58,306 nt of DNA, from contig JAFMHK010000022.1 in the NCBI GenBank assembly GCA_017854585.1, forward strand, positions 1 through 58,306, given 5' to 3'. The notes under the pieces were generated by a model. The model did not search any database. It was not told where the DNA came from and saw nothing but the letters and a program-made list of their open reading frames with translations. This document shows positions 25,016 to 34,110 of this stretch, one piece after another. Position 1 is the stretch's first letter. Every line of letters starts with the position of its first letter. The DNA is from Paracoccaceae bacterium. Its GTDB lineage: Bacteria; Pseudomonadota; Alphaproteobacteria; Rhodobacterales; Rhodobacteraceae. The position numbers and the translations under genes are program-made.

Positions 25016-25825
25016 ATGACAACACTTTCCCCCGAAACCATCGCCGAACTGCGCGCCACCGCCCATGCGCTGGCTGATGCCGCGCGCGTGGCGATCATGC
25101 CGCATTTCCGTAACGCGGGCCTGATTACCGATGACAAGGGGCAGGGCCGCTTTGACCCTGTCACAACCGCCGATCGCGCGGCCGAGGCCGCGATGCGCGC
25201 CGTCTTGGCCATCCGCCGCCCCGATGACGCCATCATGGGCGAGGAGCAGGAGGACACACCCGGCACCACCGGCCTGACTTGGGTCCTTGACCCCATCGAC
25301 GGCACCCGCGGTTTCATCGCCGGCACGCCGACGTGGGGCGTTCTGGTCGCGGTGCAGGACCACACTGGTTCGCTTTATGGCCTGATCGATCAGCCTTATA
25401 TCGGTGAACGCTTCGAAGGCGGTTTTGGCCATGCCCGGCTTGTCGGTCCGCATGGTGACACACCATTGGCCAGTCGCGGCACGCGCCATCTGGCCGACGC
25501 GACCCTTTTCACCACCTTCCCCGAACTTGGCACCGATGGCGAACGGGCCCGCTTCAACACGATCCGCAACCGGGTGAAACTGGTTCGCTACGGCATGGAT
25601 TGCTACGCCTATGCCCTGATCGCGCTGGGTCAGGTCGATCTGGTGATCGAGGCCGGGTTGCACCCCTATGACGTTGCGGCCCCCATCGCGGTGATCGAGG
25701 CGGCAGGCGGTATCGTCACTGACTGGAATGGTGGCCCTGCCCAACATGGCGGTCGTATCCTTGCCGCCGCCAATCGCCATATCCATGCCGAGGCGCTGGC
25801 CTTTTTGACAGGCCTGCCTGCATGA
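25016..25825 (+). CDS. hisN: Inositol-monophosphatase-family phosphatase, probably histidinol-phosphatase
   Basis: Magnesium-dependent sugar phosphatase fold, 269 residues. Metal-binding motifs are GEE at 75-77, DPIDGT at 92-97 and the later DVAAPIAVIEAAGG with its Asp. The N-terminal DPVTTADRAAE and the short FIAGTPTWG segment match HisN-type histidinol phosphatases, which take the penultimate step of histidine synthesis. Other phosphatase activities remain possible. The ATG at 25016 is used. The stop overlaps the next start at 25822 (ATGA), so it is coupled to the deaminase gene. Confidence 0.82.
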   Translation: MTTLSPETIAELRATAHALADAARVAIMPHFRNAGLITDDKGQGRFDPVTTADRAAEAAMRAVLAIRRPDDAIMGEEQEDTPGTTGLTWVLDPIDGTRGFIAGTPTWGVLVAVQDHTGSLYGLIDQPYIGERFEGGFGHARLVGPHGDTPLASRGTRHLADATLFTTFPELGTDGERARFNTIRNRVKLVRYGMDCYAYALIALGQVDLVIEAGLHPYDVAAPIAVIEAAGGIVTDWNGGPAQHGGRILAAANRHIHAEALAFLTGLPA

Positions 25826-27156
25826 GCCTTGTGCTCAGGAACGCCCGGGTCGTCTTGACCATGGATGATGCCGACACGGCGCTGAAACAGACCGACATCT
25901 TGATCGCAAATGGGCAGATTTCCCAATTGGGGCAGGGGCTTGTTGGCACCGAAAGCCTTGATTGCACGGGCTGCGTCATCACACCCGGCTTGGTGAATAC
26001 CCACCATCACCTCTATCAATCGCTCACGCGCGCGGTTCCCGGTGCGCAAGACGCGCTGTTGTTTGGCTGGCTGCAGACCCTCTATCCGATCTGGGCGCGC
26101 TTCACGCCGGAACACATGCGGATTTCGGCGCTGACCGGACTGGCCGAGCTTGCGCTGTCGGGCTGCACCCTCACCTCCGATCACCTCTACCTCTACCCGA
26201 ACGGCGCACGCCTTGATGACACCATCGATGCCGCGCGCGAAATCGGCCTGCGCTTTCATCCGACACGGGGCGCGATGTCGATTGGCGAAAGTATGGGTGG
26301 GCTGCCCCCCGATGCGCTGGTCGAACCCGAGGCCGCCATCCTTGCCGATACGATCCGGGTGATCGATACCTTTCATGATCCGGCACCGGGCGCGATGATC
26401 CGCGTGGGCGTCGCGCCCTGTTCCCCGTTCTCGGTCAGCCGCGAACTGATGCGTGATGCGGCGCTGCTGGCGCGCGACAAGGGCGTGATGCTGCACACCC
26501 ATCTGGCCGAAAATGACGAAGACGTCGCCTATTCCCTTGCGCAGTTCGGCTGCCGCCCCGGCCAATATGCCGAAGACCTTGGCTGGACCGGCGATGACGT
26601 CTGGCATGCCCATTGCGTAAAACTCGACCCGTCCGAGATCAGCCTTTTTGCCCGCACCGGCACGGGTGTCGCGCATTGCCCCTGTTCCAACTGCCGCCTT
26701 GGGTCCGGGATCGCGCCTGTGCGCGCCATGCTGGATGCGGGCGTGAAGGTGGGGCTTGGCGTCGATGGGTCGGCCTCCAACGACATGGCCAACCTCATGG
26801 CCGAGGCGCGACAGGCCATGTTGCTGCAACGGGTCACCAATGGGGCCAATGCCATGTCGGCCCGCGCGGCATTGCGGCTTGCCACCCGTGGCGGGGCGGC
26901 GGTGCTGGGGCGTACTGATTGTGGCCAGATCGCCCCCGGCTTCCGCGCCGATCTGGCCATATGGGATGTCTCCGGGGTCGAGGCTGCGGGCAGTTGGGAT
27001 CCGGCAGCGCTGCTTTTGGCTGGTCCGACGCGGGTGCGTGATCTCTTTGTGGAAGGTCGCCGGGTGGTCGCAGACGGACAGGTTGCAACGATCAACTTTG
27101 GGGCCACGCTGACAAGGCAGCAGCAGCTTGCCCGCGCACTCGCCGAAAACCTGTAG
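25822..27156 (+). CDS. 8-oxoguanine deaminase-like amidohydrolase
   Basis: 444-residue amidohydrolase-superfamily deaminase. The metal HxH is at 61-63 (NTHHHLYQSLTR). Other ligands appear as THLAE, AHCVKLD and GVDGSASND. The TSDHLYLYPNG and HCPCSNCRLGSG segments resemble the characterised 8-oxoguanine deaminases, which hydrolyse 8-oxoguanine to urate in oxidised purine turnover. Other guanine or triazine deaminases of the ATZ/TRZ type are close, so the substrate is a strong but unproved call. It is coupled to hisN upstream. Confidence 0.82.
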   Translation: MSLVLRNARVVLTMDDADTALKQTDILIANGQISQLGQGLVGTESLDCTGCVITPGLVNTHHHLYQSLTRAVPGAQDALLFGWLQTLYPIWARFTPEHMRISALTGLAELALSGCTLTSDHLYLYPNGARLDDTIDAAREIGLRFHPTRGAMSIGESMGGLPPDALVEPEAAILADTIRVIDTFHDPAPGAMIRVGVAPCSPFSVSRELMRDAALLARDKGVMLHTHLAENDEDVAYSLAQFGCRPGQYAEDLGWTGDDVWHAHCVKLDPSEISLFARTGTGVAHCPCSNCRLGSGIAPVRAMLDAGVKVGLGVDGSASNDMANLMAEARQAMLLQRVTNGANAMSARAALRLATRGGAAVLGRTDCGQIAPGFRADLAIWDVSGVEAAGSWDPAALLLAGPTRVRDLFVEGRRVVADGQVATINFGATLTRQQQLARALAENL

Positions 27157-27177
27157 TTGAACATTTGCGACCATATG

Positions 27178-27204
27178 CAGGTAGCATCCATTAAAATGCT
27201 CCTG
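27178..27204 (+). terminator. Imperfect hairpin after the deaminase gene
   Basis: The arms CAGG-AGCAT and ATGCT-CCTG (with one bulged T) flank an 8-nt loop 21 bases after the stop, followed by an AT-rich stretch. It is a weak terminator candidate. Confidence 0.35.
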
Positions 27205-27353
27205 TAGATTATATAATTGCAATCTTCCCACAGGTTTTCAACAGCTTGGCGTCATAGGCTATTCCTTGCTCAAAAATCGCGCGTTTGATCGCCCCCTTGC
27301 CGGGCATTCCGACCTCCAGCATGCTGCGGAAAAACAAGATAACGAGGCGAGCC

Positions 27354-27815
27354 ATGCGATTTCTTCTTCTTCTCTCCCTGATGATTGGTCTTGCGGCCTG
27401 TAACAGGTCCGGCGGCATCGAACGTGTCTCCATCGGGACCACCGCCGAGATCGCCTCGGTCGGGACGCAGCTTTCGGTGCAGCGGGCCAATACCGGCATC
27501 TTGCGGCCCTTGGTTCAGAACCCGGCCCTTCAGGCCGCCGCCGCGTCGCATGCCGATGACCTGCACAGCACCGGGCAGTTCGGGCATGCCGGGTCCGATG
27601 GCTCCAGCGTGCAGTCCCGCGTCAGCAGCGCCAATTACAATGCCTGCTTCGTTGCCGAAAATATCGCGCAGGGGCAGCCGGACGTGCGCAGCGTTGTGGC
27701 GGCGTGGATGGACTCGGCCGATCATCGCGCCAATATCCTGAACGCGCAGGCGACCCAGTTTGGCTTTGCCAGTGTGGGCGATATCTGGGTTCTGGTTCTG
27801 GCGCGGCCCTGCTAG
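27354..27815 (+). CDS. CAP-domain (SCP-like) lipoprotein
   Basis: 153-residue lipoprotein with a hydrophobic signal peptide ending at lipobox LAAC (Cys16). The CAP domain includes NPALQAAAASHADDLHSTG, FGHAGSDGSS, ENIAQG and the C-terminal WMDSADHRANILNA motif. Two His and acidic residues of the CAP cavity appear present. Bacterial CAP proteins are exported with unclear function. The ATG at 27354 is preferred because it opens the signal peptide. The last four bases overlap the convergent EamA gene. Confidence 0.88.
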   Translation: MRFLLLLSLMIGLAACNRSGGIERVSIGTTAEIASVGTQLSVQRANTGILRPLVQNPALQAAAASHADDLHSTGQFGHAGSDGSSVQSRVSSANYNACFVAENIAQGQPDVRSVVAAWMDSADHRANILNAQATQFGFASVGDIWVLVLARPC

Positions 27816-28717
27816 ACGCGGAACGCCGCCATGATCGCGCGCCACTGGCTCAACGCGATACCCGCCAGAATCAGGCCAAGCGCCAAGAACAGCTGCGGCG
27901 GCAGTTCCTCCCCCATCAGGGTCATGCCGAACACCACCGCCCAGACCGGCACCATATAGCTGGTCAGGCTCATGAACAGTGAGCCCGCAGTGGTGATCAC
28001 TCGCACCCTGATGATCGCGGCCAATGCTGTCGGAAACACGGCCACGTAAAGCAGTGCCAGAACCGGCCAGCCCGCCGTCGGCCGGGGCGCGCCTTCCAGC
28101 AAGATTGCCAGCGGTATCAGCGCCACCGAGGCCACCACCAGCGTTGCGGATGCAAACGCGATCGGTGGCATGGCCGGGGCGCGCCGGGTCAGGACTGAGC
28201 CCACCGCATAACATGCCGCCGCCCCAACGCAGGCCAGCCGCCCCAACAAGGTTCCACCCTCCAGTGCGCCCGGACCGATCAGCACGACCAACCCCAGAAA
28301 CCCAAGCGCAATTCCCGCAATCCGGCGTGGGCCGATGCCCTCCTCTGGGCTGAAGATCGCGACCAAAGGCAGCACCAGCAACGGAACCGCCCCCATGGTC
28401 ACCCCGGCAAACGCCGATGGCACTTGGCCCAACCCCCAACTCAACAGCGAAAAAGGCACTGCCAGCGCACCCAACCCGATGGCCACGCAATACCACCATG
28501 CCCGCGCGCCCTTGATCGTTCCGATGCCTTGACCATACATCGCGCCCGCAACCAGCAACACCAGCGCCCCCAACGCCGTTCGCCCCGCAGTCACCCACCA
28601 CGGACCCAGCCCGTCCAGCGCCGTTGCCACGCCCATGAACGCGGTGCCCCAGATCACGCCAAGGCCAAGGATCAGCGCCCAGTTCAGCGCGCCGGGGGAT
28701 GTGGGTGTCGGGGTCAT
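27812..28717 (-). CDS. EamA/DMT-superfamily transporter
   Basis: 301-residue transporter with ten predicted helices in two EamA repeats; the first has IWGTAFMGVATALDGLGPWW and the second VWAVVFGMTLMGEELPPQLF. Substrate is unknown, though amino acid or metabolite export is common in the family. The gene is single, convergent with the CAP gene, and not near its paralogue at 10471. Confidence 0.87.
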   Translation of the reverse strand: MTPTPTSPGALNWALILGLGVIWGTAFMGVATALDGLGPWWVTAGRTALGALVLLVAGAMYGQGIGTIKGARAWWYCVAIGLGALAVPFSLLSWGLGQVPSAFAGVTMGAVPLLVLPLVAIFSPEEGIGPRRIAGIALGFLGLVVLIGPGALEGGTLLGRLACVGAAACYAVGSVLTRRAPAMPPIAFASATLVVASVALIPLAILLEGAPRPTAGWPVLALLYVAVFPTALAAIIRVRVITTAGSLFMSLTSYMVPVWAVVFGMTLMGEELPPQLFLALGLILAGIALSQWRAIMAAFRV

Positions 28718-28897
28718 GCGATGATCCTGTGCAGAGGGGGCAGCCGTGGAACGCCGTGCGGTGGTCCGTCATGCCCTAGTCGCGCAGAACGTCCCGATGG
28801 CGCAACCAATAATCCGCTGGACGAAGCCCGGCCCGGCATGCGGTCGATACGGGGGTGCCCGGCGCGGGCCGCTCGTTTTCCGGCAGGGCTGAACAAG

Positions 28898-28923
28898 AAA
28901 CGGGGCCGCATGCGGCCCCGTTT
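28898..28923. terminator. Terminator after ilvC
   Basis: A perfect 13-bp palindrome (AAACGGGGCCGCA and its complement, no loop bases beyond the turn) lies 20 bases after the ilvC stop. On the minus strand the stem is followed by TTTCTTGTT, giving a modest U-tract. Confidence 0.75.
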
Positions 28924-28943
28924 CCCATCTCGTTTTCCGGAGA

Positions 28944-30050
<1,107 letters not shown>

Positions 30051-30098
30051 CTATGTGATAAGTTCATGCGCAATTGAGGCCAAAACGGATAATTCGAC

Positions 30099-30554
30099 AT
30101 GCTTGACGATAGCGATAGGCGATTGCTGCGCCACCTGCAGGCCGATCCCGAACAACCGGTTGCGGCGCTTGCGGCGGCTGCCGGTATTCCCGTGGCCACC
30201 TGCTACAAACGTCTGGATCGCCTGCGCGAGGCGGGCGTTCTGCGGGGTCAGCGCGCCGTCATCCACTGGCCCGCCCTTGGTTTTGCGGTCGAGGTCAGTT
30301 TGCGCATCACGTTGGACAAGACCAACCCCCGCGCCTTCGACGAATTTCATGCAGCAGCGCGCGAGGTGCCCGAAGTCACCGAAATTCAAACCTTCCTTGG
30401 TCGAGTGGATGTGCGCCTGACGGTCATCGCCCGCACCATGCCCCATTATCAAGAGGTCTATCGCTCCCGCATCCTGACCTTGCCGCACATCGCCGATATC
30501 GAGGCGTTGATGCATGTCGCCACCATCAAGGACGCGCAGGCCCTGCCGCTATGA
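30099..30554 (+). CDS. Lrp/AsnC-family transcriptional regulator (first of a tandem pair)
   Basis: 151-residue regulator with the AsnC-type HTH (about 3-50, with VAALAAAAGIPVATCYKRLD) and the alpha/beta RAM effector domain, ending near VATIKDAQALPL. It starts at ATG 30099, divergent from ilvC. A second paralogue starts 7 bases after its stop. Lrp proteins often sense branched-chain amino acids and related compounds, so ilvC is an obvious candidate target, but this is inferred from position. Confidence 0.93.
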   Translation: MLDDSDRRLLRHLQADPEQPVAALAAAAGIPVATCYKRLDRLREAGVLRGQRAVIHWPALGFAVEVSLRITLDKTNPRAFDEFHAAAREVPEVTEIQTFLGRVDVRLTVIARTMPHYQEVYRSRILTLPHIADIEALMHVATIKDAQALPL

Positions 30555-30561
30555 CCCGCCC

Positions 30562-31020
30562 ATGATCGATCTTGACGAGAGTGACCGCGCCATCTTGCGC
30601 GCCCTGCAAACAGACGCGACGCTGAAAGCCTCTGAACTTGGCCGCCGTCTTGACCTGTCGCAGTCCGCCACATGGCGGCGCATCAAGCGTCTGACCGATG
30701 CGGGTGTCATTGCGGGCCGCAGGCTTGATCTGGATACGGACAAGCTGGGTTTTGGCGTGACCGTGTTCCTTGGTGTCAAGCTGGCGACCAAGGGCCGCGT
30801 CAGTCTTGAGGATTTCGAGCGTGCCGTCACCGCCATCCCCGAAGTGCAGACCGTGCAGCATGTGCTGGGCCTCTATGACTACCGCCTCCGCGTCATCGCT
30901 CGCGATCTATCAGATTTCGAGCGGGTGCTGCGCCGCCGCATCATGACGCTTCCCGGTGTCGGCAATGTCGAGGCGAACGTGCTGTTGTCGGAGGAGCGTC
31001 GCCCCGGCCCGATTGGTTAA
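30562..31020 (+). CDS. Lrp/AsnC-family transcriptional regulator (second of the pair)
   Basis: 152-residue paralogue with an HTH (KASELGRRLDLSQSATWRRI) and a RAM domain (AVTAIPEVQTVQHVLGLYDY). The start is the ATG at 30562; the frame is open upstream to 30514, within the previous gene. The two proteins share the same domain order but differ widely, consistent with a heteromeric pair as known for other tandem Lrp genes. It is followed by a long inverted repeat. Confidence 0.92.
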   Translation: MIDLDESDRAILRALQTDATLKASELGRRLDLSQSATWRRIKRLTDAGVIAGRRLDLDTDKLGFGVTVFLGVKLATKGRVSLEDFERAVTAIPEVQTVQHVLGLYDYRLRVIARDLSDFERVLRRRIMTLPGVGNVEANVLLSEERRPGPIG

Positions 31021-31032
31021 TAATTTCCCGAG

Positions 31033-31076
31033 ATAGGTTACAAAAAAACGCGATATGCCGATTTTTTGTAACCTAT
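31033..31076. repeat. Perfect 15-bp inverted repeat between convergent genes
   Basis: The arms ATAGGTTACAAAAAA (31033-31047) and its exact complement (31062-31076) are separated by 14 bases. They lie between the end of the second Lrp gene and the end of the UbiH-family gene, whose stop codon is inside the right arm. It could be a bidirectional terminator, though the stem is unusually AT-rich. Confidence 0.75.
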
Positions 31077-32287
31077 TTCTGGATATCACGTGCGCCAAGA
31101 CCCGCCCGCATCAGGGCGCGCCGCACCGGCGCCACGCCGTAAAACGCGTTCAGGGCGCGCATCCGCAGATCGCGCAAGACTTGGGCATCCACCATCGACG
31201 CGCGGTTCAGCGCATCAATCCCGACAACCCGCGCCAGAATCTCGGCATGGCGCGCACGGTGATAGGCCGTCAACATCTTGTGGTTTCCCAGACCATCACG
31301 GTCAAGTTCCGCAAGATCCAGCAATGTGCCCAGATCGGCGAGGCTCATGTTCAACCCCTGCGCGCCGATGGGGGGCAAGACATGCGCCGCCTCGGCCACA
31401 AGGGCGATACGTTCGGCTGACATCCGTCCAGCCGTCTGGCTGATGATCGGCCAGATCGTGCGGCGTGAAATCAACGTCAGTGGCCCGAACAGATACCCTG
31501 ACCGTTCCGACATTTCCCCTTCGAAATCAGTCACTTCCAGGTCGGTCAGGCGCTGCGCTTCGGGCCCGCGCTCCATCCAGACGACGGCGGAACTGGGTCG
31601 CCCTTCATGATCGGGCAGGGGCACCAGCGTGAAGGGGCCGCCAGTGCGGTGGATTTCCGTAGAGACATTGTTATGCGGAATCGCATGGCTGACGGCAAAG
31701 GCCAGCGCCTTTTGGCCGTAACGAGTTGTTTTAACAGGGATATTTGCAGCTTTCCGAACAAAGCTGTCGCGCCCGTCCGCGCCGATGATCAGTCGCGCCC
31801 GGATGCGTGCGCCATCGCTCAACGTGACACGCGCCTCGGCCTGTCGGGTCAACACCTGCGCGGTGCCGGTGCCGGGGCGGAAATCAACGTTCGGAAGGTC
31901 GCCGATCGCGGCCACCATTTCGCGCCGCAGCAGCCAGTTCGGCAGGTTCCAGCCAAACGGAAGCTCGCCAATATCTGCGGCATCGAAATCATGGCTCGCG
32001 CGGGGTTCCGTCGTTTCACCGCCGGCGTCGACAATCCGCATGACCTGCAGCGGCGTCGCGTACGGCGCCAGACGCCCCCACAGGCCTATCCGCTCCAGAA
32101 AAGCTCGGGCAGGTTGCAGAAATGCCGTGGTTCTCAGATCGGCGCCCGCCGCCTCCCGCGTCATGATGGGGGCGGCAGGGTCCACACATATCACGTTAAA
32201 CCCAGCCTGCCCAAAGGCCACCGCTGCGGTCAAACCGGCCACGCCGCCGCCAGACACAAGGATATCGGTATCGATCAGATCGCTCAT
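31073..32287 (-). CDS. UbiH/UbiF/Coq6-family FAD-dependent monooxygenase
   Basis: 404-residue flavoprotein hydroxylase, most likely acting on the ubiquinone ring. The FAD dinucleotide-binding motif is near the N-terminus (DILVSGGGVAGLTAAVAF), the ADGRDS motif is central, and the second FAD motif is RIALVAEAAHVLPPIGAQG with the typical LNMSLADL. The ring position cannot be set from sequence. The ATG at 32287 (MSDLIDTD) is preferred to GTG at 32296. No other ubi gene is adjacent. Confidence 0.88.
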   Translation of the reverse strand: MSDLIDTDILVSGGGVAGLTAAVAFGQAGFNVICVDPAAPIMTREAAGADLRTTAFLQPARAFLERIGLWGRLAPYATPLQVMRIVDAGGETTEPRASHDFDAADIGELPFGWNLPNWLLRREMVAAIGDLPNVDFRPGTGTAQVLTRQAEARVTLSDGARIRARLIIGADGRDSFVRKAANIPVKTTRYGQKALAFAVSHAIPHNNVSTEIHRTGGPFTLVPLPDHEGRPSSAVVWMERGPEAQRLTDLEVTDFEGEMSERSGYLFGPLTLISRRTIWPIISQTAGRMSAERIALVAEAAHVLPPIGAQGLNMSLADLGTLLDLAELDRDGLGNHKMLTAYHRARHAEILARVVGIDALNRASMVDAQVLRDLRMRALNAFYGVAPVRRALMRAGLGARDIQK

Positions 32288-32340
32288 GTCAAACACTTAG
32301 GGCGCGGGGCCAAGGTGGTCACGGCGTCAAAGAACCACAC

Positions 32341-32589
32341 TCATCCAAGGGTGATGCGGATCAGCGTCAGAAACATGACCGCCACAAGGATCAGAGCGGG
32401 AATGATCAGGCCCGCGTAGCCCCAGATCAACACCGCGCTGCCCCAGAGGCCGACGACCATGGCGATTGCGTAGAACGGCGTATCTTCATCGCCTTCAACG
32501 GTTTCACGCGCGATCCGCCCCAAAAGCGGAATACGGTAGGTTATCTTCCGCGTGAAATGGTTGCTCGTATCATCGCTCGTCATGGTCAT
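32341..32589 (-). CDS. Small membrane protein of unknown function
   Basis: 82-residue protein with two hydrophobic helices (about 43-62 and 64-80; FYAIAMVVGLWGSAVLIWGY) after a polar N-terminus. I do not recognise the family. The ATG at 32589 is used because AGGAG lies 7 bases upstream; 32595 is another candidate. It lies 53 bases upstream of the UbiH-family gene on the same strand and may be co-transcribed. Confidence 0.7.
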   Translation of the reverse strand: MTMTSDDTSNHFTRKITYRIPLLGRIARETVEGDEDTPFYAIAMVVGLWGSAVLIWGYAGLIIPALILVAVMFLTLIRITLG

Positions 32590-32702
32590 TGGCATTCTCC
32601 TGTTCCCGACTTGAGCTAGGGCATCGAAATGCGGAATTAAGGGGCGTTATTGCCGCACTGGGATCCCTATCGCTGCGATAGGGCAAGGCCGTGTTTCATA
32701 CT

Positions 32703-33350
32703 TCAGCCGGTGATTGCGCCAAGAAAGCCTGTCAAATCGTCCGTATGGTGATGGATATGGTCGGCGGGCTCCGGCTCGGGTGCGACATGCACCGTGCGCA
32801 GCCCCATTGCATGGGGAGCGGACAGGTTTCTTGGGTCGTCTTCGAACATGGCAGCGCGGTTTGGGGCCAGTCCATCCAGTGCAAAGACCGTTTCAAACGC
32901 GACGCGTTCCGGCTTGGGTCGGAAATTGGCGTGTTCGACCCCGTAAACCGCATCGAACAACCCCGATAACCCACGATGCGCTAGCACCTGTTCGGCGTAG
33001 GGGGCGGTGCCGTTGGTATAGATGATCCGCCGTCCGGGCAGGGCGCGAATACGTGCCGCCAGTGCGGGGTCGGGGGTCAATACCGTGAAGTCTATATCAT
33101 GCACGTCGGTGAGATATGGCGCGGGGTCGACCCCGTGGATATCCATGAGCCCGGCCAGCGTTGTGCCGTGTTCGCGCCAGTACTTGTGGCGAAGATGGTC
33201 GGCATGTTCACGGCTAACGCCAAGTGCGTCCATCACATAAGCGGTCATGCGGACATTGATCTGTGAAAACAGGGCCATATCAGGCGGATACAGCGTATGG
33301 TCCAGGTCAAAGACCCAGGTATCGACATGGGAAAAGGATGCAGCGGTCAT
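32703..33350 (-). CDS. HAD-superfamily hydrolase, pyrimidine 5'-nucleotidase type
   Basis: 215-residue phosphatase. The HAD nucleophile motif DLDHT is at 15-19 (Asp15, Asp17), with conserved YTNG in motif II, and later KPERVAFE and FEDDPRNL motifs. This matches SDT1-like pyrimidine 5'-nucleotidases. The ATG at 33350 is chosen; the open frame extends to 33458 without similarity. It is divergent from the GntR gene, with 94 bases between the starts. Confidence 0.87.
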   Translation of the reverse strand: MTAASFSHVDTWVFDLDHTLYPPDMALFSQINVRMTAYVMDALGVSREHADHLRHKYWREHGTTLAGLMDIHGVDPAPYLTDVHDIDFTVLTPDPALAARIRALPGRRIIYTNGTAPYAEQVLAHRGLSGLFDAVYGVEHANFRPKPERVAFETVFALDGLAPNRAAMFEDDPRNLSAPHAMGLRTVHVAPEPEPADHIHHHTDDLTGFLGAITG

Positions 33351-33418
33351 GGAGAATGGCCTAGGCATCTGCGGGCCCAAGTGCAAGGCTTGCCATGCGG
33401 GCGGTAGGGTCGTAGCGT

Positions 33419-33432
33419 GATTGGTATACAAA
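33419..33432. promoter_or_regulatory. GntR-type operator candidate upstream of the GntR gene
   Basis: The imperfect palindrome TTGGTATACAA (33421-33431) lies 14 bases before the GntR start and in the shared upstream region of the HAD gene. FCD-type GntR regulators are known to bind TTGTATACAA-like sites, so it could be autoregulatory. Confidence 0.4.
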
Positions 33433-33444
33433 CGGATACCGATC

Positions 33445-34110
33445 ATGGCCAAAGTCAACCCGCCGCAAAAAGATGCCTATGACCTGATCTTGCAGGCCAT
33501 CGATGGGGGCATTTATCGCCCCGGTTCGCGGCTGGTTGAATCCGAGTTGGCCGAACGGTTCGGGGTCAGCCGTACGCCGATCCGCGAGGCGTTGCAGCGT
33601 CTGGAGACGCAAAGCCTGCTGACGCGCGATGGCCGCAGCCTTATCGTGGCCTCGTTGGACCACGCGCAAACCGCCGAGCTTTATGCGGTCAGAACCGAGT
33701 TGGAAGGGCTGGCGGCCCGGCTTGCCGCGCGCCACGCGGCGGAAGAAGAAATTCAGGTGCTGCGTGAGATGGTCGAGGCCGACCGCGCCTTGCTGGGCGA
33801 TCCCGAGGCGTTGGCCCGCGCGAACCGCAGGTTTCATCACCAGATCCATCTGGCCAGCCATAACAGGTATCTGGTGCAGCAACTTGACCTTGTCTATCGG
33901 TCGATGGCCCTGATGGCGCGCACGTCTCTTGCGGCGGAGGGGCGGGGCGAAAAGGCGCTGGCGGAACATCAAAGCATTGTGCAAGCCATTGCCGACCGTG
34001 ACGGCGACCGTGCCGCGCAGGCGCTCAAGGATCACCTTTCGATCGCGTTCGTTGTCCGGCTCAAGGAAGAAGCGGCCACTGCCGAACGTTCGGGTGCACA
34101 GTCCTTGTAA
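33445..34110 (+). CDS. GntR-family transcriptional regulator (FCD subfamily)
   Basis: 221-residue regulator. The winged HTH is at about 8-70 (ILQAIDGGIYRPGSRLVESE, then RFGVSRTPIREALQRLE), followed by an all-helical FCD effector domain with NRRFHHQIHLASHN and EHQSIVQAI carrying metal/ligand-binding residues. The ATG at 33445 is preferred to TTG at 33421. The last 79 bases overlap the 3' end of the convergent glycosyltransferase gene, an unusually long overlap. Effector is unknown. Confidence 0.9.
   Translation: MAKVNPPQKDAYDLILQAIDGGIYRPGSRLVESELAERFGVSRTPIREALQRLETQSLLTRDGRSLIVASLDHAQTAELYAVRTELEGLAARLAARHAAEEEIQVLREMVEADRALLGDPEALARANRRFHHQIHLASHNRYLVQQLDLVYRSMALMARTSLAAEGRGEKALAEHQSIVQAIADRDGDRAAQALKDHLSIAFVVRLKEEAATAERSGAQSL

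Noticed and set aside
24380..27231. Long minus-strand frames (468 and 521 codons) over the XRE, hisN and deaminase genes
   Set aside because: Shadows of well-supported plus-strand genes with catalytic motifs.
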